A DNA stretch of 64,000 nucleotides from Hymenobacter sp. J193 (GCF_024700075.1 NZ_JAJONE010000001.1:4115001-4179000); one strand, 5' to 3'. Positions 53,163-62,048 are shown, numbered from the stretch's first letter. The notes: a model not told the origin generated them from the letters alone. Program-made: numbers and translations.

Positions 53163-54188
53163 TTAGCACTCGTGGGTGAACTCGGCATCCACGTGCAAGC
53201 GAATTTCTTCCCGGATCTGCTCCACCGACATCCAATCGGCATTGTTTGAAGAATCATAGTGGAAGCCGGCCTCCACGCGGCGGCCGTTGAAGTGCCGGAT
53301 AAACTCTTCCACATCCCAGCGCGGGGTGAAGGGCAGGATAACGTAGTATTTATCCAGCTCCACCGTGCTCAGCGCGTCGGTTTCGGTTATCATTTCCTCG
53401 TGCAACTTCTCGCCGGGCCGGATGCCCACGATTTCCTGGCGGCAGTTGGGGGCAATGGCCTTGGCTACTTCCGTGATTTTGTAGCTTGGAATCTTGGGTA
53501 CGAAGATTTCCCCGCCCCAGCTGTGCTCCAGGGCATACAGAACCAGGTCCACGCCTTCCTCCAGGGAAATGTTGAAGCGCGTCATGTCGGGGTGGGTGAT
53601 GGGCAGCACGCCCTTGTGGCGCTCCTGCAGGAAAAACGGCACCACCGAGCCCCGGGACCCTATTACGTTGCCGTAGCGCACCACCGAAAAGCGCAGGTTG
53701 CGGGAGCCTTTCATGTTGTTGGCCGCCACAAAAAGCTTATCGGAGCACAGCTTGGTGGCCCCGTAGAGGTTGATGGGCGCGGCCGCCTTGTCGGTGCTCA
53801 GGGCCACCACTTCCTGCACGCCGCAGTCCAGGGCCGCGTTAATCACGTTTTCGGCCCCGAAGATGTTGGTTTTGATGCACTCCATCGGGTTGTACTCGGC
53901 GGCAGGCACCTGCTTGAGGGCGGCGGCGTGCACGATGATGTCGATACCCTCGCAGGCCCGCTTCATGCGCTCCGCGTCGCGCACGTCGCCAATGAAATAG
54001 CGGATGGCCGGGTACTTGCTGCTGGAAAACGTCTGCGACATTTCGTACTGCTTCAGCTCGTCGCGCGAGTACACCACCAGGCGCTTCACCTGCGGATATT
54101 TTTCAAATACGGCCTGCACGAACTGCTTGCCGAAAGAACCGGTGCCGCCGGTTACCAGAATAGACTTATGATTAAGGTCGAGGGCCAT
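53163..54188 (-). CDS. pseB: UDP-N-acetylglucosamine 4,6-dehydratase (inverting)
   Basis: The 341-residue extended SDR has SILVTGGTGSFGKQFVQAV, RYFIGDVRDAERM, HAAALKQVPAAEYNPMECIKTN, ALSTDKAAAPINLYGATKL with the catalytic Asp-Lys and Y-x3-K, and VRYGNVIGSRGSVVPFF. HAAALKQVP and STDKAA are characteristic of PseB/FlaA1. It performs the first step of pseudaminic acid synthesis. It is the first gene of the leftward cluster and is divergent from the FkbH-like gene. Confidence 0.95.
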   Translation of the reverse strand: MALDLNHKSILVTGGTGSFGKQFVQAVFEKYPQVKRLVVYSRDELKQYEMSQTFSSSKYPAIRYFIGDVRDAERMKRACEGIDIIVHAAALKQVPAAEYNPMECIKTNIFGAENVINAALDCGVQEVVALSTDKAAAPINLYGATKLCSDKLFVAANNMKGSRNLRFSVVRYGNVIGSRGSVVPFFLQERHKGVLPITHPDMTRFNISLEEGVDLVLYALEHSWGGEIFVPKIPSYKITEVAKAIAPNCRQEIVGIRPGEKLHEEMITETDALSTVELDKYYVILPFTPRWDVEEFIRHFNGRRVEAGFHYDSSNNADWMSVEQIREEIRLHVDAEFTHEC

Positions 54189-54327
54189 AAGAAGAAAACA
54201 GGGCCAGCCACCAGGCCGGCCGGGGTAAGGAAAACAAAAGTAGGCATTCCGGCGTCAGTTGCGAGTTGTCAGTGGCCCGGTGCGTGGAGCGGAAACCGAA
54301 CCCCGACTGCGGCTTGCCGGTTCATTG

Positions 54328-54335
54328 TACCTTTG
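54328..54335 (+). promoter_or_regulatory. Promoter -7 box of the FkbH-like gene
   Basis: TACCTTTG is a perfect -7 match, 69 bases before ATG 54405. No clear TTG sits at the expected -33 distance. Confidence 0.45.
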
Positions 54336-54404
54336 AAAAACCTTTTTAGCTGAATCGGCCGCTGGAGCGGGGTAAGTATCCCCCGCTCCTCGGCTCCAAC
54401 CTGC

Positions 54405-56246
54405 ATGGCACTGGCAACTGACAACCCAAAACGGACTTCTGAAGCCCCCGTCAAAGTTATTATCTGGGATTTGGATGATACGTTCTGGCGCGGCACGCTC
54501 TCGGAGGGCGCGGTGGAGGCGCTGGACGAAAACCTGCGGCTCGTCCGGGACACGGCAGCCCGGGGCATTGTGCACACCATCGTTTCCAAAAATGACTTTG
54601 CCCCGGCCGAAGCCAAGCTGGTGGAGCTGGGCATCCGCGACCTGTTCGTGTTTCCGCAGATCAGCTGGCAGCCCAAAGGCCCCATTATCCGCCAGCTGCT
54701 GGAACAAATGCAGCTGCGGGCGCCCAATGCGCTGTTTTTAGATGACAACCCCATCAACCGGGCGGAAGCGCAGTACTACAACCCCGGCCTGCAGGTAGCC
54801 GACCCCGCCGAACTGCCTATGCTGGCCCCGAAGCTACGTGCCAGCGGCAAGCCCGACCCCGCGCTTTCCCGGCTAAAGCAGTACAAGCTGCTGGAGCGCC
54901 AGCAGCAGGCTCGCACCCAGTACAACGACAACCTGGCCTTTTTGCGCGATGCCCGGGTGCGCGTGCAGTTCCGCGAGGACGCGGCCGTACTGCCCGACCT
55001 GGGCCGCATCGAAGAGCTTATCAACCGCTCCAATCAACTTAACTTCACCAAGCACCGCGTCACGCTTGCTGAGCTGGAAGCCAGCCTCCTGGACCCTGCC
55101 CGGCGTTGGGGTACCGTGCGCGTGCAGGACCGCTTCGGCGACTATGGCCTGGTGGGCGTGTACTGCCTGAACCTAGAGGAAAACCGGGTGGAGCAGCTCG
55201 TGTTTTCCTGCCGCATCCTGCACCTGGGCGTCGAGCAGTTCACCTACGCCCACTTGGGCTTTCCGGCGCTGGAAGTGCAGGGCGAAGTAGCTACGGAGCT
55301 GAATCGGCAGGAAAAACCCGACTGGATTACGCTGGACCAAGGCAACGATTCAGACCCCGCAGAAGCTCCCAGGGCGGGTGGCCGTCTGCGCGTGCTGCTC
55401 AAAGGCGGCTGCGACCTGGGCCAGCTCACGCCCTTCCTGCAGGCCTTTGAGCTGGAGGTAGTGGAGGAATTCAACTACAACAATGAGCATCAGATACCGG
55501 TGCACCTGGAGCACACCGCTTTGCTGCGGGCGGGGCGCGAGTGGCCCGCCGCCGAACAGCAGCGCCTGGCCGCCGCGTTGTCTTTTCTTGGGCAGGATGC
55601 TTTTGCTACTCAACTCTGGCAGCCGGGCTACGACGTGCTGGTGTATAGCCCGCTGATGGATTATACCCAGGAGCTTTACCGCGAAAAAGCCACCGGCCGG
55701 CAAATACCCTTCGGAGGCTACCAGAACCTGCTGACGGTGGACCCCGCCGCCCAGGCTGCCCGGTACGCGCAGCGCCGGTTTCAGGGGATGGACGAGGCGT
55801 TTCTGCGGCGGTTTCAGCAGGATTTCGCCTTTGAAGGCCAGATTTCCCCGGAGCAGTTCACCGAAAACCTCCGCTGGCTGCGGGCGCAGGTGCCCGCCTC
55901 CGTGCCTGTCTTTTTCCTGAACGGCACTGAAATCGACGTGCCTGGCTCCCCCGAGGCCGGGGCCGCCCAACGCCACCGCGTTATGAACCAGGCGCTGGCC
56001 GCCTTCGTCGCCGGAGCGGCCAACTGCTACCTCATCGACGTGCGCGAGTTTATCCGTACGCCCGCCGACGTGACCAACAACCTGCGCCACTACCAGCGCC
56101 CCCAGTACCGCACGCTGGCCCAGCGTCTGGCCACCGCCATCGGTCAGTGGCAGGGCCGCCAGCTGGCTCACTCTCCCTGGACGGACCTGAAAGCCCGCGC
56201 CGCCAGCCTCGTTCCCGGCAAGCTGCGCGGCTTACTTAAGTGGTGA
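54405..56246 (+). CDS. FkbH-like HAD-IIIC phosphatase-family protein
   Basis: The 613-residue protein has the HAD motif VIIWDLDDTFWRGTL (Asp22, Asp24), ALFLDDNPINRAEA for the second acidic motif and a RSNQLNFTKHR / CRILHLGVEQFTYAHL region, as in FkbH-type proteins. Residues from about 330 form an extra domain (RLRVLLKGGCDLGQLTPFLQAF) that may be an SGNH/GDSL-like fold but lacks a clear catalytic triad to my reading. Canonical FkbH makes glyceryl-ACP; in glycan clusters relatives probably supply acyl or glyceryl groups. It is divergent from pseB. Confidence 0.82.
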   Translation: MALATDNPKRTSEAPVKVIIWDLDDTFWRGTLSEGAVEALDENLRLVRDTAARGIVHTIVSKNDFAPAEAKLVELGIRDLFVFPQISWQPKGPIIRQLLEQMQLRAPNALFLDDNPINRAEAQYYNPGLQVADPAELPMLAPKLRASGKPDPALSRLKQYKLLERQQQARTQYNDNLAFLRDARVRVQFREDAAVLPDLGRIEELINRSNQLNFTKHRVTLAELEASLLDPARRWGTVRVQDRFGDYGLVGVYCLNLEENRVEQLVFSCRILHLGVEQFTYAHLGFPALEVQGEVATELNRQEKPDWITLDQGNDSDPAEAPRAGGRLRVLLKGGCDLGQLTPFLQAFELEVVEEFNYNNEHQIPVHLEHTALLRAGREWPAAEQQRLAAALSFLGQDAFATQLWQPGYDVLVYSPLMDYTQELYREKATGRQIPFGGYQNLLTVDPAAQAARYAQRRFQGMDEAFLRRFQQDFAFEGQISPEQFTENLRWLRAQVPASVPVFFLNGTEIDVPGSPEAGAAQRHRVMNQALAAFVAGAANCYLIDVREFIRTPADVTNNLRHYQRPQYRTLAQRLATAIGQWQGRQLAHSPWTDLKARAASLVPGKLRGLLKW

Positions 56247-56263
56247 AATTATGAGGTAATGAA

Positions 56264-56303
56264 TAAACGTGTCATTGCTTCGCGGCTCGCAATGACACGT
56301 TTA
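56264..56303. repeat. TAAACGTGTCATTGC hairpin
   Basis: TAAACGTGTCATTGC and GCAATGACACGTTTA form perfect 15-bp arms around a 10-base GC-rich loop. It lies between the convergent FkbH-like and GT4 genes, where it could also act as a terminator-like structure. Confidence 0.85.
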
Positions 56304-56316
56304 TAAACTCACCCTT

Positions 56317-57630
56317 TCACATCCTCACTACTTGCGCCAGCTGCCCGGTGAGGGCGCGGCGGGAGTAGCGGGAGTGATGCTGGTCGGGCAAATCCAGGTT
56401 GGGGTGCTGCTGCCACTGCCGGCACAATGCTTCCAGGCGGGCCAGCATCCCCGCGAAATCCTCGTAGGGCAGGGCCGAGCCCGCTCCGCATTCCGTCAGC
56501 AGCGCGTCGGCATCGGAGCCGCTGGGGCCCACGCACAGAATGGGCTTGCCGGCCGCCAGGTACTCGAACACCTTGCCCGGCAGAATAGCCCGGTTGTTGA
56601 CCACGTCGGGAACGGCCATGAGCAGCACCGTGCTTTGCAGCAGGTACCGCACCGACTCATCGTGCGGCACGAAGGGCACAAACTCAGTCTGAGCCTGCAA
56701 GCCTGCCTCCTGCACCTGCTGCTGAATACCGGGCGAAACCTTGCCCACGAAGCGCAGCCTCAGCGGCACTTGGGGGTGGCGGCGGGTGCACTCGGCGCAG
56801 GCCGCCAGCAGCTGCCCGATGTGGTAGGTTTCGGAAATAGTGCCCGTATGCGTAATCAGCAGCGCATCCCGGGGCGGCGCGCTGGGCTGCCGGAAGTCGT
56901 CTTCATCATAGCCGTTGGGTAGCACGTGGAACTTCTCCGGCCGCAGCGCCGCCGACTTGCTTAGGTACAGGCGCTTGGTGCTGGGGCTGGTTACGAGCAC
57001 CGCGTCGGCCTGCTCCAGCACCTGCCGCTCGTAGCGCGCATCCAGCCAGCGGGCCGGTGGCAGATGGTTGAGCTCCTTATAATAATAGATGTCGGTCCAC
57101 GGGTCGCGCATATCGGCCAGCCAGCGCAGCCCGTAGCGGCGCTTGAGCTCCAGCCCGATGAGCTGGGTAGAGTGGGGGGGCGAGGACGTGAGCACGGCGT
57201 CGAACTGCTCGCCGGCCGCCAGCAGCTCGGCTACGGCCTGCAGCACGTAGCGGTTCCAGCCCCGGCGGGCATCGGGGATGAACACGTTGCCGCGCACGAA
57301 CTTGAACAGGCGCTGGGTGAAGCTGGTCTTGCTTTCGCCCACGAAGCCGCCGTAGGGCACCTGTTTACGGCCCGTCAGCTTCTTGTAGCTGTCGAAGGGC
57401 TCAAAGGTGCCGGTTCGGATGACGCGCATCCCGGCCGGAATATCAGCCGCCAGCGAATCATCCAGGACCGGATATGCGGCCTGGTCGGGGTCTACGGTGA
57501 TGACGGTGGGCTCTACGTCAAACTGGGGCAAGTGCTTCACGAACTTAAGGCTGCGCTGCACGCCCGCCCCGCCGGAAGGGGGCCAGTAGTACGTAATTAC
57601 GAGCAAACGAAGAGGGCGGGCAGCGGGCAC
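56317..57630 (-). CDS. GT4-family glycosyltransferase
   Basis: The protein of about 437 residues has RLLVITYYWPPSGGAGVQRSLKF, the GT-B N-terminal loop, VLTSSPPHSTQLIGL, WLADMRDPWTD, and VLPNGYDEDDF. It ends in the usual EYLAAGKPILCVGPSGSDAD acceptor-site motif. It would move a sugar to a surface-glycan intermediate. The frame is open to GTG 57672, but a TACCTTCG -7-like box at 57667-57660 on the minus strand sits inside it. GTG 57630 or 57636 is therefore favoured. Confidence 0.85.
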   Translation of the reverse strand: MPAARPLRLLVITYYWPPSGGAGVQRSLKFVKHLPQFDVEPTVITVDPDQAAYPVLDDSLAADIPAGMRVIRTGTFEPFDSYKKLTGRKQVPYGGFVGESKTSFTQRLFKFVRGNVFIPDARRGWNRYVLQAVAELLAAGEQFDAVLTSSPPHSTQLIGLELKRRYGLRWLADMRDPWTDIYYYKELNHLPPARWLDARYERQVLEQADAVLVTSPSTKRLYLSKSAALRPEKFHVLPNGYDEDDFRQPSAPPRDALLITHTGTISETYHIGQLLAACAECTRRHPQVPLRLRFVGKVSPGIQQQVQEAGLQAQTEFVPFVPHDESVRYLLQSTVLLMAVPDVVNNRAILPGKVFEYLAAGKPILCVGPSGSDADALLTECGAGSALPYEDFAGMLARLEALCRQWQQHPNLDLPDQHHSRYSRRALTGQLAQVVRM

Positions 57631-57697
57631 GGGCACGAAAGGAAGGGGCAAGAAAGCAGCGAAGGTACGCACCGGCGGCCTTTCGGGGTTTTCTGGT

Positions 57698-57705
57698 TAC
57701 TTTTG
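57698..57705 (+). promoter_or_regulatory. Promoter -7 box ahead of the coiled-coil gene
   Basis: TACTTTTG matches TAnnTTTG and lies 40 bases before ATG 57746. No TTG is found at -33. Confidence 0.45.
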
Positions 57706-57745
57706 AAGGCTGAACCCGGTTTTTGTTTCGTAAACTATCTACACT

Positions 57746-58108
57746 ATGGCTTCCGATAACTCCGAAATTTTGGCTCTTTTAGCTGACCTACTGCGGGCCA
57801 CTGACCGGCAAACCGAGGAAAACTCGCGCAAAATCGATGAGCTGCGCACCGAAATCCGGCAGACCGCAGCCGATACTAACGCCCGCTTTGAAGCCATTTT
57901 CGACCGTTTTGCCACCGCCGTAGCAGATGGGTTTATTCGGGTCGAAAAGAAAATTGATGCCGTAAAGCAGGAAGTAGCTGAGTTGCGCACCGACGTGCAG
58001 CACATCGACCAGCGGCTGGAGCGCATCGAAACCAATCCGGCAACTACTCCCGATGTACTGCGCCGCCTGGAAATCCTGGAAAGTATTGTGCTGCGCAAAG
58101 CCTCGTAA
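57746..58108 (+). CDS. Small coiled-coil protein of unknown function
   Basis: The 120-residue protein is almost wholly alpha-helical with heptad patterns: ILALLADLLRATDRQTEENSRKIDELRTEI, then IDAVKQEVAELRTDVQHIDQRLERIE. There is no signal peptide or membrane segment. It resembles short phage or chromosomal coiled-coil proteins, but no family can be named. It lies 56 bp before ffh on the same strand and may share its transcript. Confidence 0.75.
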   Translation: MASDNSEILALLADLLRATDRQTEENSRKIDELRTEIRQTAADTNARFEAIFDRFATAVADGFIRVEKKIDAVKQEVAELRTDVQHIDQRLERIETNPATTPDVLRRLEILESIVLRKAS

Positions 58109-58164
58109 CCGCCCCCCGAAAATCAGCAAAAACAAATAACTCCGCGCAAAATCTCTGCGACTCA

Positions 58165-59514
58165 ATGTTCGATAATCTAAGTACCAAGCTCGACAAAGCC
58201 TTTAAAACCCTCAAAGGTCAGGGCAGCATCACCGAAATCAACGTAGCGGCCACCGTTAAGGAAATTCGCCGCGCGCTGGTAGATGCCGACGTGAACTACA
58301 AGGTGGCCAAGGAAGTCACCGACAAAATCAAGGAAGAGGCCATGGGCCGCGACGTGCTCATCAGCGTGTCGCCGGGTCAGCTGCTCACCAAAATCGTCTA
58401 CGATGAGCTTACCCAGCTCATGGGCGGCGAAAAGCAGGACATCGTCATCAAGGGCGAGCCGGCCGTGGTGCTGCTCTCGGGTTTGCAGGGCTCGGGCAAA
58501 ACTACTTTCGCGGGCAAGCTGGCCTCTTTCATCAAAAAGCAGAACCGCACGGTGCTGCTGGTAGCCTGCGACGTGTACCGTCCGGCCGCTATCGATCAGC
58601 TGAAAGTGCTGGGCGAGCAGATTGGCGTGGAAGTATTCTCGGAGCCGGAAAACAAGAACCCGGTGGAGATTTCGCAGCACGCCATTGAGTATGCCCGCAA
58701 AAACAACAAGAAGGTAGTCATCATCGATACCGCCGGCCGCCTAGCCGTGGATGAGCAGATGATGCGCGAGATTGAGGCCGTGAAAAAGGCCATCAACCCG
58801 AGCGAAACCCTGTTCGTGGTGGACTCCATGACGGGCCAGGACGCCGTGAACACGGCCAAAACCTTCAACGACCGGCTGAACTTCGACGGCGTGGTGCTCA
58901 CCAAGCTCGACGGCGACTCGCGCGGTGGAGCGGCCCTCAGCATCCGGGCCGTGGTGGAGAAACCCATCAAGTTCATCTCCACGGGGGAGAAGATGGAGGC
59001 CCTGGACATGTTCTACCCCGACCGCATGGCCCAGCGCATCCTGGGCATGGGCGACGTGATTTCGCTGGTAGAGCGGGCCCAACAGCAGTTCGACGAGGAA
59101 GAGGCCAAGCGTATCAACCAGAAGATCCGCAAAAACCAGTTCAACTTCGATGACTTCCTCTCCCAGCTGGAGCAGATCAAGAAGATGGGCAACCTGAAGG
59201 ACCTGGTGGGCATGATTCCCGGCATGAGCAAGGCCATCAAGGACGTGGACATCGACGACGACGCCTTCAAGCCCATTGAGGCTATCATCAAGAGTATGAC
59301 CAAGCAGGAGCGCGCCCAGCCCGAGCTGCTGAACAGCTCGCGCCGGCGCCGCCTGGCGAAAGGCTCCGGTACTGATATTCAGCAGGTAAACAACCTGATG
59401 AAGCAGTTTGAGGACATGCGCAAAGTGATGCGCACCATGAACAAGATGAGCACCACCAAAGGTGGCATGCAGCAAATGGCCCGCATGATGGGCATGAAAG
59501 GACCCTTGCGGTAG
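58165..59514 (+). CDS. ffh: Signal recognition particle protein
   Basis: The 449-residue protein is Ffh: N domain start MFDNLSTKLDKAFKTLKGQG, GTPase loop VLLSGLQGSGKTTFAGKLA, DTAGRLAVDEQMM, and TKLDGDSRGGAAL, followed by the methionine-rich M domain (MTKQERAQPELLNSSRRRRLAKGSG, ending MMGMKGPLR). It binds signal sequences and the SRP RNA encoded at 10843. The FtsY receptor is not in the window. A strong terminator follows at 59527. Confidence 0.98.
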   Translation: MFDNLSTKLDKAFKTLKGQGSITEINVAATVKEIRRALVDADVNYKVAKEVTDKIKEEAMGRDVLISVSPGQLLTKIVYDELTQLMGGEKQDIVIKGEPAVVLLSGLQGSGKTTFAGKLASFIKKQNRTVLLVACDVYRPAAIDQLKVLGEQIGVEVFSEPENKNPVEISQHAIEYARKNNKKVVIIDTAGRLAVDEQMMREIEAVKKAINPSETLFVVDSMTGQDAVNTAKTFNDRLNFDGVVLTKLDGDSRGGAALSIRAVVEKPIKFISTGEKMEALDMFYPDRMAQRILGMGDVISLVERAQQQFDEEEAKRINQKIRKNQFNFDDFLSQLEQIKKMGNLKDLVGMIPGMSKAIKDVDIDDDAFKPIEAIIKSMTKQERAQPELLNSSRRRRLAKGSGTDIQQVNNLMKQFEDMRKVMRTMNKMSTTKGGMQQMARMMGMKGPLR

Positions 59515-59526
59515 ACCAGCCTGCTT

Positions 59527-59566
59527 AAACAGAAAGCCCCGTCTTTGCAGGCGGGGCTTTCTGTTT
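59527..59566. terminator. Rho-independent terminator of ffh
   Basis: AAACAGAAAGCCCCG and CGGGGCTTTCTGTTT pair perfectly over 15 bp. It lies between ffh and the leftward interrupted gene and can act in both directions. Confidence 0.92.
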
Positions 59567-59905
59567 GGGTGGAAGTCACTGAACAGGTATTTCAACAACT
59601 ACATCAGGCAGCAAATCATTGAAAATGTAGCAGTTTTGGTCAATCGGATAGTCCTGATTCCAAATGGCGAAGGTGAGGCCTCCCTCAAAGTAGAGCTTTA
59701 CGCCAAAGCTGGGGCCAATTTTATGGTCGATAAGCTCAATTACGGCTAATAATCGACGTCCAATGAAAGGCTCGAAAGCAGGAAACACATCGGAGATAGA
59801 GCCAATCTGATATACCAGTCCACCTTGGTCTATAGTTCCGATGACAACTTCAGCTTCCTCGGCCAGATGCGTCATTGTCTGCTCATCGGTTGAGATGATG
59901 GCTAG

Positions 59906-60697
59906 GAGGTGTTAACAGTAGGTGTTAAGTTTGGGTATGGAGTACATGCTGACAGATGTGCAATGGGCGCGGATTGCGCCGCTGCTACCGGGCCGCGAGG
60001 GCACCAAAGGCGGGCGGGGTCAGGACAATCGACGCTTTGTGGAGGCGGTGCTGTGGCTGACACGCAATGGCTGCCGGTGGCGGGCCCTGCCGACCGAATG
60101 GGGCAACTGGCACACGACCTACACGCGCTTCCAGCGCTGGACGGCCTCCGGCGTGTGGGCCCGGGTGCTGGCGGCTGTGCAACAGGACGACGCGCTGCAC
60201 ACGCTGCTGGTGGACTCCACCACCGTGCGGGCGCACCAGCATGCCAGCGGGGCACGCAAAAAAACGGGCCGCAAGCCCTCGGGCGCAGCCGCGGCGGGCT
60301 GACGAGCAAGCTGCACGCGGTGGCCGACGCGCGGGGGCGGTTTGTGCGTGGGGGCTTGACGGCGGGCCAGCGCCACGATGCCCCGCAGGCGTTGCCGCTG
60401 CTCGACGGGTTGAGTCCGGCGTATGTCGTGGCCGACCGTGGCTACGATTCCGACCAGTTCGTCGCGGCCCTGGCCGCCCGCGGCACCTGTGCCGTGATTC
60501 CGCCTCGGCGCAAGCGCCGACACCCGCGCGCCTACGACGTGGCCCGCTATGCCCAGCGCCACCCCGTTGAGCGGCTCTTTAGCCGACTCAAGCAGTTTCG
60601 CCGTGTGGCCACGCGCTACGACAAGCTCGATGCGCATTTTCTGGCCTTTGTTCATCTGGCCGCAACCGTGCTCTGGTTGCGCGACTGTTAACACTTC
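59906..60697 (+). mobile_element. IS5-family insertion sequence, 792 bp
   Basis: The ends are imperfect 13-bp inverted repeats, GAGGTGTTAACAG (59906-59918) and CTGTTAACACTTC (60685-60697), with one mismatch. CTAG directly flanks both sides (59902-59905 and 60698-60701) as a 4-bp target duplication; a TA duplication with longer ends is the alternative reading. The element contains one transposase gene in two frames. It looks intact and recent. Confidence 0.93.
59937..60691 (+). CDS. IS5-family DDE transposase made by -1 frameshifting
   Basis: ORF A (59937-60302) carries the DUF4096-like N-terminus, MLTDVQWARIAPLLPG, and the first catalytic Asp in TLLVDSTTVRAHQHASGA. ORF B ends at 60691 and carries VVADRGYDSDQFV with the second Asp and HPVERLFSRLKQFRRVATRYDK with the Glu. 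They meet at an A7 run (60258-60264), where a -1 slip continues RKK into NGPQALGRSRGGL. The fused product has about 250 residues, typical of the IS427/IS5 groups. No degradation of the catalytic residues is seen. Confidence 0.9.
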
Positions 60698-60845
60698 CTA
60701 GCCACTGGTTGCCGTTGGCATGGTGAAATTGCAAATAAGTGATGAGAGGATCTGATTCTCCTTCCTCCATCATTATATCCACACGACCATCAAGCAAGGT
60801 GGCGCCAACTTGCTCCAGAAGGATAGGAGCGTTATGAAGCATAGG

Positions 60846-61322
60846 CTAATACTCCGTCTTGCCTTCCTTTTGCTCCCAGGCTTGGAAACCAGCCTGCGCC
60901 TCGCCGCGCAGAAACTCGGTCATGGGCAGGCGCCGCTGGTCGAGGGGTTTGTCCAGCTCTTCGTAGATGAACTGGTCGTCGAAGCCAATGGCGGCGGCAT
61001 CGGCTTTGGTGTTGCCGTAGAACACGCGGCGTGGGCGGGCCCAGTAGATGGCGCCCAGGCACATGGGGCACGGCTCGCAGCTGGTATACAGGTCGCAGCC
61101 GTCGAGCTGAAATGTGCCCAGCACGGCGCAGGCTTTGCGGATGGCGTCTACCTCGGCGTGGCAGGTGGGGTCGTTGGTGCTCGTAACCTGGTTGAAGCCG
61201 CGCGCAATAATCTGCCCGCCTTTTACGATTACTGCTCCGAAGGGCCCGCCGTGGCCGGCCTGCATCTTTTCAATGGAAAGCCGGATGGCTTCCCGCATAA
61301 ACTCGGGGTTGGGGTCCTGCAT
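60846..61322 (-). CDS. Nucleoside (guanine/cytidine) deaminase
   Basis: The 158-residue protein of the cytidine/deoxycytidylate deaminase fold has the zinc motif CHAEVDAIRKA and TSCEPCPMCLGAIYWA, with GGPFGAVIVKGGQIIARGFNQV before them. The order and size resemble bacterial guanine deaminase or TadA-like nucleoside deaminases. NDPTCHAEVDAI is typical of guanine deaminase. ATG 61322 is used; ATG 61328 would add two residues. The IS-interrupted gene starts three bases after its stop. Confidence 0.9.
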   Translation of the reverse strand: MQDPNPEFMREAIRLSIEKMQAGHGGPFGAVIVKGGQIIARGFNQVTSTNDPTCHAEVDAIRKACAVLGTFQLDGCDLYTSCEPCPMCLGAIYWARPRRVFYGNTKADAAAIGFDDQFIYEELDKPLDQRRLPMTEFLRGEAQAGFQAWEQKEGKTEY

Positions 61323-61501
61323 ACACATCAAGTAAAAAGGGCGTGCAAGTTACGCGCCCCGCCGCAATGGCGCAGCTCCGACAAAACTTATTTCCTAAAG
61401 CAAGAAAGTTATGCGAATAATGAAATAGGTTTTGCCGGCTATGGCATGATGATTGATTTATCTAATCCCGAAAGAATAGTTTTTAGGTGTTTTGGTTGTG
61501 G

Positions 61502-61532
61502 AAAAGGGGGCGGCTATTGGTCGCCCTTTTTT
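61502..61532 (-). terminator. Rho-independent terminator
   Basis: AAAAGGGGGCG and CGCCCTTTTTT pair with two G-U contacts in the middle. Leftward reading gives CGCCC...CCTTTT, so it serves the frameshifted gene at 61559-61943; rightward it ends in T6. Confidence 0.65.
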
Positions 61533-61558
61533 ATGCTCTTTTCCGCCGGCCTCTTTGC

Positions 61559-61943
61559 CTACTGCACCACGCGGAGCAGGTATTCTTCCTCATCGGGCGC
61601 AGTGCCGAACTTTTCGTTGCGGAACGCGCCCACGCGGCTGGGACCGTAGCCCAGATTCACTTTTACCCATTCGTCGCGCACGGGCAGCATGGTCAGGATT
61701 TCGCGGCGTAGCGTGGCCAGGTCCTCTTCCACGGCGCCGATGCGCTGCTGCTCTTCGTCGGTTTGCTGATCGTAGCTGCCGGTAGGGGGGGCGCTGTTCG
61801 AACTCCGGGGTGGGCGTGGGGTGCTCGTGCATGGTACGGGCTATGTGGGCCTGCTGCAACTCCTTTTCCGCTTTCAGGTAGGCTTGCACTTTATCTTCGA
61901 GCGGCAGCAGGTCGGGGTTCAGGTAGTCGAGGTTGCTGGACAT
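61559..61943 (-). pseudogene. Small charged protein of unknown function, frameshifted in a C7 tract
   Basis: The gene starts MSSNLDYLNPDLLPLEDKVQ at 61943. At the C7 run (G7 on the plus strand, 61795-61801) the frame is lost; with six C the product continues GSYDQQTDEEQQRIGAVEED and ends EEEYLLRVVQ at 61559, giving about 127 residues. The downstream frame has no stop codons and keeps a protein-like composition. It is helical and acidic, with no signal peptide, and was not recognised. The gene is divergent from the methyltransferase. Phase variation, mutation or a base-call error could explain the extra base. Confidence 0.75.
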
Positions 61944-62035
61944 GGGGCGTAAGGTTGAACGAGGTTTTCTCAACGCAGCCCCGCCCGAAAAGATACGTGC
62001 GCAGCCCGCCGCCCGCGTTTCCGGGCTCGTGGCCG

Positions 62036-62043
62036 TATCTTTG
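62036..62043 (+). promoter_or_regulatory. Promoter -7 box of the methyltransferase gene
   Basis: TATCTTTG is a perfect -7 match and ends five bases before ATG 62049, which predicts a leaderless transcript. Confidence 0.55.
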
Positions 62044-62048
62044 CGACC

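Larger units (their letters stand above)
59576..60842 (-). pseudogene. Unknown small gene interrupted by an IS5-family element
   Basis: The leftward gene starts MLHNAPILLEQVGATLL at 60842 and reads to NQWL at about 60700, where the IS begins. Beyond the IS, frame resumes AIISTDEQTMTHLAEEAE and ends VVVEIPVQ at 59576. Removing 59906-60701, that is the IS and one CTAG copy, joins the two parts in frame as one protein of about 156 residues. No decay is seen in either half, so the insertion is recent. The gene starts four bases after the deaminase stop, a coupled pair. The family is not recognised; an immunity-type role would be speculation. Confidence 0.9.

Noticed and set aside
59902..60701. 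TA as the target duplication of the IS
   Set aside because: CTAG on both sides is longer and restores the interrupted frame equally well; TA remains formally possible.
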